Of a stretch of DNA of 64,000 nt, positions 1 through 10,953 are shown piece after piece. How positions within the stretch are numbered: the first letter of the stretch is position 1; each line of letters opens with the position of its first letter. The position numbers and the translations under genes are program-made. The stretch comes from Ochromonas danica (Eukaryota; Sar; Chrysophyceae; Chromulinales; Chromulinaceae), in assembly GCA_015146655.1 (NCBI GenBank), contig VKHL01000010.1:302421-366420 (forward strand). The letters are read 5' to 3'. Under the pieces are notes generated by a model. The model did no database searches, was not told where the DNA came from, and saw nothing but the letters and a program-made list of their open reading frames with translations.

Positions 1-608
1 CAAAACATCAAAACCCATACCATTCATTGCACCACTACTCATCTTGCGATAAGATAATAGAAGAGGAATTCTCATTCTCTTCATCAACAAAGAGGAAGAA
101 GAAGAAGAAGCTAAAGAAGATGCTAATACAGCTCTTGTAAACATCTTGCTTGATTTCTTTTCACTGGGATACAAGTGATTTGATCGGCTAGTAGCCACAG
201 CAACAACAACAACAAGCAGCAGAGGAGATGAACGTGCAGAGACAACACACAGCAACAAACACCACCACTGCAAGTGTTTTTGCGCCAATAAACGAGAAAC
301 TTTACTCTATTGTGTACTTGTCCTCCATCGTATAGGCGAGTCTTTTGTATGCCGGTATGTCTTGAAGTTAGGCTAAATAATGCAATAATCATCGTTCGTT
401 ACTACTTATTCTATACTCATCAGAGCCAAACCACTTTGACTAAGCATTACACACTCTTACTAACACTTCTTCCTACCATTCATTCCAACGCTGTCTGCCT
501 CTGAGCTTTTGCTATCTTCAGTCTTCTCCTCATGACAACCACAACAACAATAACAATACCAATAGCAATAATAGTTAATAGCAGAGTACCCATACATAAC
601 ATACTTGA
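1..608. other. No gene recognised; 3' flank of the first gene
   Basis: Short open frames occur on both strands, but none has a recognisable domain, convincing composition or paralogue in the window. The right part is presumably the 3' untranslated region of the minus-strand gene that ends at 609. The stretch is rich in purine/pyrimidine runs and CAA-type triplets. Confidence 0.4.
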
Positions 609-1356
609 CTACTTTCTCTTCAAGAAGACTTCGAAGGAACACTCTTTGCCCTCTTTATTCGTCAATCTACCCACGAGATAAAGAGTTTGGTCATCCAATA
701 GCTTTCGCTCTTGATAACCATGATTTTTATTATGGTCAATAAACTTTGATGCGAGGATTTTCTCATCGCCATTCTCTTTCCAGAACATTTTCACATTGAG
801 CAACTTGCCCTGGTCCTTGTACTCCAAGAAATCTGCCTTGTCCGCCTCTTCTTCATTATCATAGATCTTTTGATAGCATCCATCTACAAGAGGAAAGCCT
901 AAACTACGAACACGCACAATGCTTTCATCTCCTTCTTTAGGCTCAATAATCTGAGTGAAGTCCGAGGCAGCTAGAGACTTGGTCAAGAAAGAAGGCGCGC
1001 CATTGAAGGCCAAATACTGTCATGTACACAGTAAAACATTGTTAGGATGAGAGGACTTGGAGGCAGAAATCATCGCCTACCTCAGCAAAGTTCTTTCTCT
1101 CCGTTTTGACGAACTCTCCGAAGAACTTCTGCTTCCACGTCAAGTTCTCCATCCGACTTTTCTTTTTAAATTGAAAATAGCGATGATCTACAGCATCTTC
1201 AAGATGCTCAAATCGCTTAAGTTTGAAGAAGTAAGCCAAGGAGAGAAGAGCAAGGAAGGAATACAGTGGCACGACAAGATCAAAAGAACGGTTGAATGTA
1301 TTCAAGTCCATTAACATCATCACTGACATAAAGAAGAGACCAGCTATTAACACCAT
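609..1356 (-). CDS. Two-exon membrane-anchored protein of unrecognised family, paralogue A
   Basis: Predicted exons are 1081-1356 and 609-1016 (complement), with an intron 1017-1080 of GT...AG form and phase 0, giving about 227 residues. Exon 1 encodes two hydrophobic segments (about residues 1-16 and 27-45) and a basic stretch ending in a W-K-Q-K-F motif. Exon 2 encodes a soluble beta-rich-looking domain that starts FNGAPSFLTKSL and ends FEVFLKRK. The strongest evidence that this is a real gene is the paralogue at 5169-5934, which has the same intron position and phase and conserved blocks (D-x-N-x-F-N-R-x-F-D, L-T-W-K-Q-K-F, F-x-G-A-P-S-F, Y-Q-E-R). I do not recognise the family. A lipid-binding or lipocalin-like fold in the C-terminal part is possible but only a guess. 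The start is the first Met before the first hydrophobic segment. Confidence 0.7.
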
Positions 1357-1869
1357 TTCTTATTGATTAGCTTCAAAGAGAAAATTGTGTACAATAGATT
1401 TAGAAAAGGTTGCAAACAGAGAAGATATCGATATGTTGTCAGATCAGGTCCCTCCCTCATCTTCGGAAAGTTCTTACAGTGCGTGGGTTGCAGGCAACGT
1501 AACGTTCTTGCCAAGAAATGATCACAACAAAATTGATGTCCCTGATAGTCTATCGTACCATAGTTCGCAGATGATTCTCCTTTAATGCATTCTCCTTTAA
1601 TACCGATCATCGGTAAAAATGCCTTTCGACATCTACTTCAAGTAGTAGCTGCTCTCTTTGTAGACGACTCCTTATGGATGAAGAAAACAGAGAGTAACAA
1701 CATTAGACCATTACAATTGAGGCCGGGGTGCAGCGGTGACACCAGCGCCAAGGGCGTGAAAGTTACGACTTCCCGTATGAGAGTTGGGCAAAGAAGATAT
1801 TATAATTTACTTCTTCTTGCTGTGCTCCAGACCAACACTTTATTGTCCAGATAAATAAGAAATGTTTCA

Positions 1870-2244
1870 TCAGCGAAAAGATTCCCCATTGATCTTATAA
1901 GAACATTTGTATCCATATGGATTGATATGTCCTCGTTTATAGTAGAAGATCACTGGACTTTCTAAGTCCAGCGGTAGTCCATAATTGCCTAGACTACCGA
2001 GACTACCCCAAAAATGGTTATCTCTATGTTTAGTCCACTGTATGCTTAGCCCCGTGACATACCCATTGCTATACGGGTGACTAAGTCTTCTGTAAAACTC
2101 TGTTGAAGCGATTGGAAAGGAGGTGTATCCTTCCGATAGCTTGTATAGAGTTTGAAAGAAGACATAGGCACCCATATATACACTGTATATGGTCAGAAGA
2201 CTAAGCATATAAATGTGAGTAGGATATGGCATGGTATCCAACAA
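1870..2244 (-). CDS. Hypothetical protein or exon, weakly supported
   Basis: An open minus-strand frame of 124 codons encodes a hydrophobic N-terminal part followed by an aromatic-rich sequence (YNTP-type composition with many Tyr, Gly and Ser) that looks more protein-like than a random frame. A possible splice acceptor at about 2186 (a pyrimidine stretch, then ATACAG) suggests the frame may be the last exon of a gene whose upstream part lies near 2200-2400. I could not fix a donor. No domain is recognised. It could also be a remnant or a chance frame. Confidence 0.3.
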   Translation of the reverse strand: MLDTMPYPTHIYMLSLLTIYSVYMGAYVFFQTLYKLSEGYTSFPIASTEFYRRLSHPYSNGYVTGLSIQWTKHRDNHFWGSLGSLGNYGLPLDLESPVIFYYKRGHINPYGYKCSYKINGESFR

Positions 2245-2501
2245 GCATGTCGTTGCCTTATGAAATAGGTGGACGCATACACGGTTGTTATCGAATTAAA
2301 CCACACCAAGTACTTCACAAAACAGCATGTCAAAACTTCGCAGATCTTCCCATTCCTACCGTTCTTCATAATTATTGGTTGAATAGAGTAAATCAACCAC
2401 CCTGCACGCGTCTTTTCTTACCACCAATCTTCAAAAGCATAGCGAGGAGAAAGAACTCCAGAGTGGAACTGGGGGACTTGCGGCATTCCATGGAACTTCG
2501 A

Positions 2502-2506
<5 letters not shown>

Positions 2507-2541
<35 letters not shown>
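2507..2541. repeat. GACA tetranucleotide microsatellite
   Basis: About 8.75 uninterrupted copies of GACA lie roughly 95 bp upstream of the start codon of the Nar1-like gene, so the tract probably sits in its promoter or 5' untranslated region. Confidence 0.95.
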
Positions 2542-2634
2542 GAGAGTCAATCACTCCATCCATCTTGTCCGACACATCCCATCGCATGGCTCACAAGACC
2601 ATCCTTGAAGAACGAGGAAAAAATTTAAACGATC

Positions 2635-4821
2635 ATGGCAGGAAGTGTATTTTTAAATAACTTGGATGATTTTATCGCTCCTTCACAGGCTTGTGTGAAT
2701 CCTTTTGTTACTGCCAAGTCTGATGGAGAGACAAATGGCAATAGCTCGAAGCCAAGCAGGAAGCATGGAAGAGTGACGATTGAGACTGAAATTGGTCAAT
2801 CAGATTTTGATGAAGATGCTATTGAAGCGAACTTGATCAAGCCCAAGTTTGGTGACAGTCGCAAAGTTGCTACGGTCACTTTGAACGATTGTTTGGCTTG
2901 TTCTGGCTGTGTGACATCGGCAGAAGCAATCTTAGTCCAAGAGCAAAGCATTGATAAATTGGTTAAAGTGTTGCAAACGCTTCAAAAATGCCATAATACG
3001 CTAGTTATTCAAGTATCCCCTAATAGTCAAGCCTCTATAGCTGAATTCTTGGGAATGGATGTGAAGGATTTTTTCCTTCGTATGGCAACGGCATTAAAGT
3101 CTCTAGGTGTAAAGTATGTTCTTGATAGCTCTGCTGGAGCTGATGTAGCCTTGGTAGAAAGTCGAGAAGAGTTTTTACAAAGGTAAGGTTTTCCGCAACG
3201 TGCCAGTGTTGGGTAATGCGGTCTTAATGTAGCTCTCTACGGTTGTAATAACAGATTTAAGAATGGCCGAAGCAAAGTGTGGACAAAGCCTGAAACATCC
3301 ACTGCTGATTCCTCCACTGCAGTATCCATTTATGATGAAGAAAGCACGGGGGAGCGTGTCAGTCATCTTAGCTTGGGTGTCCCTACATTGGCAACTTCTC
3401 TACCTGTTCTGACATCCCACTGTCCTGGTTGGGTATGCTATGCTGAGAAAACTGCTCCTCAAGCACTTCCCTACCTTAGCACTGTTAAAAGTGCTCAACA
3501 GATCGTAGGTTCGATCGTGAAGAGTATACTACAAGCTGCCCGCGAAGAAGAGGCGGTGGCCGGTGCAATAGATGATGATCACCTCTCAGGCGACCTTATC
3601 AATGCTTTGCAATGTCTGTCGCTAGACACGAATGTTTCGGAAGTGTTTATTAACTCTGCCGATGAACATCACAAGTCTCGGTGTAATGCCTTCATTGTTT
3701 CTGTTCAACCTTGCTTTGACAAGAAGCTTGAGGCGTCGAGAAAAGATTTCTTTCATGCTGCTCAGGGCGTTAATGAAGTTGACCTCGTACTTTCTACTAC
3801 TGAACTGTGGCAGCTTATTGAAGGTGAGGCTCGCAAATGGTATCAAGCAGAGTATGGTGTGGAAGGACAGCCCATTGAGGAGGCTGAAGAGGAAGTGGTT
3901 TTGGATTGTGATGATGATGAAATTCGTTGCAAACGAACCAAAGCACATAATCAGATTGCTCTTTTGAATAAATTAACTGTGGATAGTATGGATTTTGATT
4001 CTCCCAGTCCTGTTGTCAAGACGTCCGAGTCTGACGCAGGCGAAGTAGAAGGACAACGGAAGAAAAATATCGAGAATACGTTTGCATTTGTTCGTGACTA
4101 TCTTCTATCTCTTCAACCTGATAAAGTTGGAGGTTCTGATGATGTCGAAGCACTGTTTCGTTCATTTTCACCACTCAGCCAGAAGATATTGGCAGCTGCC
4201 GAAAAGAACCTATCCTCTGGCGGTTATGCAGAATATCTGTTTCGATATGCTGCCGAGAAAGTGTTTGGTGTGGATATTTGGAATGAGCCTCTAGTCTACA
4301 AGGAAGGGCGTAATGCGGACATGGCGGAAGTGGATTTAACTGCTATGTTGAGCGCCAAGGGAGTTGATGTCTCTTCTGTTGAAGCTGTGGGAAGACCTCT
4401 TAAATTTGCCAGAGCATATGGCTTCAGAAATGTGCAAACTGTGATGCTGAAAATGAAACGAGGAGCTTGTGATTTTGATCTGGTGGAAATCATGGCTTGT
4501 CCGAGCGGCTGCAGCAATGGAGGAGGGCAGCTCAAGTCTTTGTCTTCTTTGGTCCCAGAGACTGGTGGAATCTTCACTCCGAAGAATCCTGTTCGCGGTG
4601 AGACTCCGCAGGAAAGCAAAGCTCGTATAAAAGGGGTTGAAACGGCCTTCCATGATATCTTACAATTCCGCCCACCGGAGGAGAGTCCTCTTGTTCGTTA
4701 CTTGTACGATTCGCGTCGGCTGGGTGCACCTTTGAGTGATCGAGCAAGACAACTATTGCATACTCGCTATCATTCTGTTCCTAAATTGGAAAATATAGCT
4801 CCTTTTGCGGCGAAATGGTAA
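2635..4821 (+). CDS. NAR1: Nar1/NARFL-type iron-only hydrogenase-like protein (cytosolic Fe-S assembly)
   Basis: Exons 2635-3182 and 3255-4821 (phase 2 intron, GTAAGG...ACAG) give about 704 residues. In characterised eukaryotes this family carries two Fe-S clusters and hands clusters to the CIA targeting complex in the cytosol. Visible ligands match the family: Cys20; the CLACSGC group (Cys86, Cys89, Cys92) for the N-terminal cluster; and for the hydrogenase-like centre Cys239 in CPGWVCYAEK, Cys336 in QPCFDKKLEASR, and Cys598/Cys602 in MACPSGCSNGGGQ. The protein ends in an aromatic residue (AAKW), consistent with a C-terminal CIA-binding tail. It is longer than the usual roughly 450-500 residues because of an acidic insertion of about 150 residues between Cys336 and the C-terminal ligands (E/D-rich, then a possible helical segment). 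The spliced junction reads LQRFKNGRSKVW, and the frame and motif order support the intron. Confidence 0.95.
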
Positions 4822-5168
4822 AGATGAAATGTGCGTTTGTGTGGAGAGCTTTATTGTTTGTTTTTGTTCGCGGAGAACGTTACATTGACGAGGAATGATT
4901 GGTGAAAGAGATTTAATCTCGTAATGTGTAAAGTAAAAGCTTTCTACCCTTGTTACACTGTAGTTTGATAGGTGAGAGGTTTCTCAGCACAGAGGTTGTG
5001 CAGCTCACTTCTGCAGAGGGTGTGAGCAAAGGTGTGCACACTGAGAACCACACCAAACACCACAACCAGGAATTGGTTGACATGCGCGACACCGCTAGCA
5101 ATTCAAGTCAAGTGTTACCAATCTTTCATTCCTTTCCCCTAACATTTTACAGTACTTGAACTGTTAAG

Positions 5169-5934
5169 ATGTTTGCTCCTGTGATGACCTTTGTTGCCAT
5201 TCTACTCTTTGTGTCATTGATCATTGTGACTGATGTCAATAGTTTCAATCGCGCCTTTGATTTCATTGTTGCCATTTACACCGTTTTTGCAGTTGTTCTC
5301 ATTGTTCATTTCTATCGCTTGAAAAACAAGGTTGAATATAATCATGATGTTGATACGAGACATTTTGAGTATAAGAAGAAAGGCAAGCTTGAGAATCTCA
5401 CTTGGAAGCAAAAGTTTGCTGGACAGTTTTTGCGAACAGAGAAGAAGAATGTTGCCGAGGTAAGATGCGATTGAGAACATGTAGTCATATTGCCTGCCAT
5501 CCATCTCATTCGTTTTTGACATTCACGTTTCATAGTATTTGACATTCATGGGTGCCCCATCATTTATGGCCAAGAGTTTAGCAAATGCTGAATTCACTCA
5601 GATCATTGAACAAAAACCAGATGACGAGGATATGATTAAGATCAGTTCGATTGGTACTCCTCAAGTTGATGGTATGTTCATTAAAGCTGGTAAATCAGAT
5701 GAAGAAACAGAGCTCGTTGAGTATGTGGATGGTGGGAAGAAGGTTAAGTCCAAGTTGTGGTGGGATGAGAGCAAAAAGATGCTTTGTGTGAAGTTTGTGA
5801 CTCCTAAAGGATGGAATGGATATCAAGAGCGCTATTTTCAAGATGACTATACCATGATTAACAAAGCGACCGTAACTAATCTTGATGGGAAGACATGTTG
5901 GTTTGATGCTGTGCTGAAACGCAAGGGCTATTAA
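5169..5934 (+). CDS. Two-exon membrane-anchored protein of unrecognised family, paralogue B
   Basis: Exons 5169-5459 and 5536-5934 (phase 0; GTAAGA...CATAG) give 229 residues. It has two N-terminal hydrophobic segments (about residues 5-22 and 32-47), a basic linker with LTWKQKF, then a soluble domain with FMGAPSFMAKSL and ending AVLKRKGY. It is the paralogue of the minus-strand gene at 609-1356, with identical intron placement. The two copies point away from each other around the Nar1-like gene, so the arrangement is an inverted duplication. The family is unrecognised. An endomembrane or mitochondrial-membrane anchor with a lumenal or cytosolic binding domain is a reasonable inference from topology only. 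Confidence 0.75.
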
Positions 5935-6580
5935 CATAAATAGACGACGTCTCTGTCAGATATCTAGCTCCCTTTAATCATATGTATTGCAGTTATCAAT
6001 TCTTTAGTTCGGATAGGGTAGGATAGGATAGAATACAATCAGATTTTTTTTTAATGATCTGCGAGACGTACTGTTTTCCTCTGGAGATATTATCTTCTCG
6101 CCGGTGTACTTTTGTAACAAACAGTTTCGCTACTCCTCACCCATTTCGTTTCCACTTTACTTTTCATGAAGATATTACATGTCTTCTTCGACACGTGCAA
6201 TACATAATGTCCCCCCGATTTATGATGATGTGGGTTTGGTTAATCCTGACTGTACTTCATATCTACATCTCACTGTGATCTTATCTAGCTTTGCACTTTA
6301 TTCGATAATACAGTTCACATCGTGTGCTTTATAGGAGTTATAATCCCTTCCAGTATTAGACTAATGAAAGTAATCAGAAAAGGGAATTAGGGAATTACAC
6401 AGAGCAGTGTGGTGGTGTTGCACCGCGTCAATCGGGATGTTTTATTTTAGGTAGTGGGGCTGTCTTCACTTCCATTAGCAGTACTATGTCACTTCTTTAT
6501 TAGCATTTTCCTTCATTTTGGAAGGTCTTTAAGGTCTTTCTTGATCAGATAATTGACTTGCAGAGAGTGAGAAAAAGAGA
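5935..6580. other. Intergenic, nothing recognised
   Basis: AT-rich sequence containing short GGATA repeats near 6011-6032. The last 60-70 bases before the PLAC8-like gene (GGTCTTTCTTGATCA, then GACTTGC) resemble the bases before its duplicate at 17034, so the duplicated unit includes a little 5' flank. Confidence 0.5.
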
Positions 6581-7504
6581 ATGGCAAATTGTTTACGTTC
6601 GGAAACTGTGATCATTTATCAAGCAGAGACTACCACACCATCCTCCAAAGAGGTCACCATACCAGTTGATGAATCAACCCAAGAACAAACACAGACTCGA
6701 AAACCTGAAAAAGAATCAAAAGATAATTGGGAAATTGGTCTCTTTGAGATTGGTGATTGCTGTCTCTGTCTCTATTCGTTCACTTGCTGCTCATGCGCCG
6801 CAGCTTCAGCTAGAAGTGCATTAGATGGAAGTAGTTGGTGTGTGAACACTACATGCTTGAGTTCTGCTTTGCTTCGCTGGCTTGTACGGACAGCTTATGA
6901 TATTGAGGGAGATGCACATGATGATTGTTGGAAGGGTCTGTGTTGTCCATGCTGTGTGATCAATCAAGCATTGCAAACCGCGACCAAACGGGGTCGTCCT
7001 CCCATTCCTGAGGTGGGACCTGAATTCAATGTGAACCCTCGCATAGCTTTTCAGAGAAGACCATGTGCGGAGCTCACTTATGATGCGTGCTATGCTTTGA
7101 TATGCTGGCCTTGTACAGCAGGGTTAGTGGCGGAAACAGTGGGAATGCCGTTCTGGTTTGGCGCTTGTTGTGCTTCAGGCTTTGCAATGAACAGTGTGAT
7201 GCGCTATCACTACCGTATTCGTCCCTTTATGGACAATGAATGGATATTGGATTGTATGTTACCAAGTTTGCTCATTTCATTAAATTGTATTACCATGTAT
7301 GTCACTTATCCACTTGCAGAATGGGGATTCGCCTTCGCTTCACTGAGTGAAACCAATGCAAGGGTAAATAGGCATGGGTGCTATGGATGTGGCTGTTGCA
7401 CAACATGCAGTTACCTCAGTGACTATATTTTCACCTGTACTTGTACTGCACGAGAAGGTCGCTATCTTGATCGTACCAATATTGATGCTGTCAGTGGGTA
7501 TTAG
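6581..7504 (+). CDS. PLAC8-like cysteine-rich membrane protein, copy 1
   Basis: An uninterrupted 307-codon frame. The N-terminal 45 residues are low-complexity (Thr/Glu/Lys). From residue 49 there is a cysteine-rich region: W-E-I-G-L-F-E-I-G-D-C-C, then C-C-x-C-A-A-A-S-A-R, a D-D-C-W-K segment followed by C-C-P-C-C (the CPC hallmark of PLAC8 domains) and a hydrophobic second half with several Cys-containing segments that could span membranes. PLAC8 proteins include plant cell-number/cadmium-resistance type proteins and animal regulators. The molecular activity here is unknown. A near-identical copy lies at 17034-17957. From about 6689 to 7498 I saw no base difference between the copies, including silent sites, while the N-terminal codons and the flanks differ. 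Confidence 0.75.
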   Translation: MANCLRSETVIIYQAETTTPSSKEVTIPVDESTQEQTQTRKPEKESKDNWEIGLFEIGDCCLCLYSFTCCSCAAASARSALDGSSWCVNTTCLSSALLRWLVRTAYDIEGDAHDDCWKGLCCPCCVINQALQTATKRGRPPIPEVGPEFNVNPRIAFQRRPCAELTYDACYALICWPCTAGLVAETVGMPFWFGACCASGFAMNSVMRYHYRIRPFMDNEWILDCMLPSLLISLNCITMYVTYPLAEWGFAFASLSETNARVNRHGCYGCGCCTTCSYLSDYIFTCTCTAREGRYLDRTNIDAVSGY

Positions 7505-8185
7505 AGCCATAGTGTATGGCTGAGGTAACTCCTTCTCGTATCTTAGAGTGTTCGCAAATGACCTGGACATTATTGTTCATCTGTATTCTTCTCACGTATT
7601 GGTATTATTAGCAAGTCACTGATTGAGATCCCTCTGCATGATTCTGAGATGTCTGCTGTAATTGCGATTCGGATGGTAGGTCAACCAGCGATATTCATGT
7701 AACATAATTTAGCTTTAAGAGCCATTTCCGATAGCAATAATAATAGTTATCATTGATTCATTTTGACAAAAATGCAATAAATCAATAACTCAGATTTCTG
7801 TCTTTCTGTGTCCCCAAGTGGAATTCCACCAGCATCGATTAACCTTCAGGCATCACGAGATGAAAGTTTTGTCCCCGAAACAAAAACTATTCTTCATCGA
7901 CCTTTCCTGTTCTTTCTGCTTTTCGTATTCCTTCTTGTTTACCCCACCTTTTTAGGTGAAGAACGGTCTTTGTTTCGGAGAGAAAACTATCTTCTCATGA
8001 TGTCTCAGAACCTACTTCCTCTCTAGGTTTGATGAAGAATGAGTAGATAAACAAAATTTGTCACATAAAGTTGTTACAGTTTTTGTCATCCGAAGAAAAT
8101 CCACAAAACCGGAAAACCAAACGGAAAACTTGGTCTTGAAAATCCACATCACGAGGTTTTTCGTGATCTGTGACACGGCTCGAAA
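7505..8185. other. Intergenic, 3' flank of PLAC8 copy 1
   Basis: The first 80 bases are shared with the 3' flank of the second PLAC8-like gene (from 17958). Beyond that I recognise nothing; the frame near 7808-8026 has no supporting feature. Confidence 0.4.
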
Positions 8186-9391
8186 TTCATGCCCCTTCCA
8201 AATTAAATACCCCTAGCCCAAAAAGCAACATGTTTTTGCGACTTTTAGATGCGTTTCTTAATCTAAATATAACACTATTTAGAGTTTCACAACAGACGTT
8301 TTCGTCAGAATCGATCTTATCGGGGAAAATACTCCAAAATAGCTATGATTCATCACATTTTCATCAATGGAAGAGGCTTTGAGATCTATTTATGACGATG
8401 GATTAGCAGTAGAGGCTGATGCTAAGAAGCACAAGCTTGGATTTTGCGATCTTTTCCGTGCATTACTGAAAAATGCTTGATGAACATGACAAAGGAGACG
8501 CCTCCTCCCATCAAATCAAGTTGGAGAAGAAGCAATCTGAACGCAAATGCAGTCTAAAGGGTGAATACATGTTGGAGCTTAAAGAAGAGCTTCAGAAGGA
8601 GGATAGATCGTCCAATTCTCTTGGATCGGCGTAAGGACTCATGAGAAGCGTGAAAAGCAAGCACTTGACGAAGGAAGAAATGTGTTTGCAATCAAGCATG
8701 TTGATAAATTTAATGAAAGGAGACTAATTATAGAGATTGTTCCTGTTGTTGTACTTAAACCTCACATCAAAAACAGTCGTCGGTATCAAGCAAAACGAGA
8801 TGTGAAAACAGCAATAAATCATGTTGTTGTATTGTCATAACATCATCTAAGGCGATAAATCAGCAGCATGTGTTATGGCAAGCGTGTCAGGCATGCGCAA
8901 AGCCATCAAAGAGAGAGCAGAGGTCAAACGCAAGGAAGCGCTGCGCTAAGCAGGTCAAACAGCTGACGCCAATGCACAAAAAGAGGCAAGAGCGCAACTC
9001 CAGAGGCAGGTCAATGTATGTGCTATAATTTCTAGCGAAGGTAAGCCTACAGTTAGTCGTTTTCCATGCTTGTATTCAAATGAATGTGGGAAAACCTGAA
9101 CTGCAACGCCATTCTCGGGCTGGAAAGGATGCCCAACACGCGATAATTGGTAGTTCCCTAAAGTAAACTGTACCTTTTACATAACAAGCACACTTTGCAT
9201 TGCAATGGTAGAGCTATTTGCTATGAATCATAGCTATTTTGGAGTATTTTCCCCGATAAGATCGATTCTGACGAAAAAGTCTGTTGTGAAACTCTAAATA
9301 GTGTTATATTTAAATTAAGAAACGCATCTAAAAGTCGCAAAAACACGTTGCTTTTTGGGCTAGGGGGCATTTAATTTGGAAGGGGCATGAA
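8186..9391. mobile_element. 1.2-kb element with 168-bp terminal inverted repeats
   Basis: The left arm 8186-8353 and the right arm 9223-9391 are reverse complements over about 168 bp with few mismatches and small indels; the outer ends read TTCATGCCCC and GGGGCATGAA. Long inverted termini are typical of DNA transposons and their non-autonomous derivatives. The interior contains short coding-like segments on the plus strand (from about 8368: MEEALRSIYDDG and further charged stretches, each soon interrupted by stops), which look like a decayed gene. No catalytic transposase motif can be recognised. I could not identify an unambiguous target-site duplication at the outer ends. Confidence 0.75.
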
Positions 9392-9510
9392 CTACTACAG
9401 GTACTACCACGAAAGTGATGTACTTTTTCGAAAAATGGTGATTCCAACGGAATTTCAAGGTCACGGTCCAAAAAAATACCACTACTGTAGTATCATGGAT
9501 GTCCAGTCCC

Positions 9511-10953
9511 ACAGACGTCAAAAAACACAAACGCACCATAAACTCAAACGCTGACAGAAATAGCATCAAAATCAAATTCTCATCAATCACATATTGTTGC
9601 TGATCCTTGACTGTTATTTGCACGAATTTTCAAGCACTTCATTAAACATCTGCTTTAACTTTGATGTAAAAAAGGAAATTTCTGAATTGATGCTTTATTT
9701 TGGTTGAATTCTATCATGGAGCCCTTGGACCGACTCACTCGTTTCGGTGACCTGAACTAGATTCAGAGGACATCAGACAACATAAAAGCGAATCGTTCAG
9801 ATGTGCAAAACCAGTGGGATTTCCACGAATCAGTTTTGTAAGGTCCAGGGTTAAAAGAAAGGCGCCTTGGGAGGATGGAACAGAAAGAACAGAGAAGTGG
9901 AAGAAACGACAATCGATCAATTTCATGAAAGAGGCTGTCTTCCTCCTCTCTTCGACAGGAAGGGTTTGTCTAATATTCATAAAAAGATGGTTGGTCAAGT
10001 TTGTCAGCAAATTGCTCTTCGCAAATGTGAGTTCTGTGCGATTTGTGAGGAAGAAGCTGGACTGGACTATGCCATGAAGCTGTACCATTTTCATTGTGCT
10101 GCCGGCTTTCCAGCTCCTCCTGTCTTCGTTAGCGGTGATTATATGTTGAAGAAGATTGAGTACAATGCATGTGAGGTGCAAGGTCTTTGCAGAGGGACTA
10201 GTTTAGATGGATATGGACACGTCCCCACTCTCTGAGGACACGCTGAGCGTTATGAATGGTCTTCTGAGACTATTGTGTTCCCATTTGCGGCCAAGATGAG
10301 GTGGATGCATGAATGCAAGGTAAGAAAAGGATCCTGATGGTCAAGATGCAATTTAATCTTCAAAACCCTGTTTTATTAGAGATTATTGGAGTCTACATGG
10401 AAGCGACACGCGAGCCCTTGTATATTGCGATGGTGAGGCCAAACAAATAGAGATTTTCCAAAACGAAGGGGTGGCAAAGCAACTCTGGAGCGGTTAATCG
10501 ATCTTGGAAACTCCCTTCCATTTGTGAGGAAGCTACTTCAGTAAATCTAAGTACAATTAAAAACACCAACAAAGAAGAGATCAATTTGATGGTCGCGTTC
10601 GATTACACAACATGAATCTAGTCTATTACCTGTGTCCTGTTGCGCTGGTTGCTTGGGATCATAGGTTGGTGAACGAGAAGAAAGGGAAACCTATGAGAGA
10701 TTCAGAGCCATGAAATTGTCAACCAATTCGACATTTTCAGCTATTGCTCATTCACTGTTCAACATTACCTGGTAATATTATATATCATTCGATTCGTCTC
10801 ATCGAGAGGAATTCAATGATAATGGTCTTTTTGTATGAGAACGCAGGAAAACAAAGAAATTGCTCTTTGAAAACTCTGAAAAAGAATGTAAAAAGCCGTT
10901 ATGTTTCTGTCAGCGTTTGAGTTTCTGGTGCGTTTGTGTTTTTTGACGTCTGT
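9511..10953. mobile_element. Region bounded by 50-bp inverted repeats, probable decayed element
   Basis: Bases 9511-9560 and 10904-10953 are reverse complements with about one mismatch (outer ends ACAGACGTCA and TGACGTCTGT). They enclose about 1.4 kb that includes a coding-like remnant at 9867-10318. The region starts only 120 bp right of the 8186-9391 element, so this may be a second element of the same kind or a partly overlapping insertion. No target duplication is evident. Confidence 0.55.
9867..10318 (+). pseudogene. Decayed coding remnant inside the inverted-repeat region
   Basis: A plus-strand frame open from about 9867 to 10235 encodes a Cys/His-containing stretch (C-E-F-C-A-I-C, then YHFHCAAGFPAPPVF). 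After one stop the same frame continues with protein-like sequence to a GTAAG at about 10320. The composition is more gene-like than its surroundings, and the position inside inverted repeats suggests a transposon-borne gene. I do not recognise the family; the Cys/His pattern may be a zinc-binding site. Confidence 0.3.

Noticed and set aside
1720-1790. Possible tRNA or structured RNA (GGCCGGGGTGCAGCGGTGAC)
   Set aside because: No cloverleaf with acceptor stem, TTC-type arm and anticodon could be formed.
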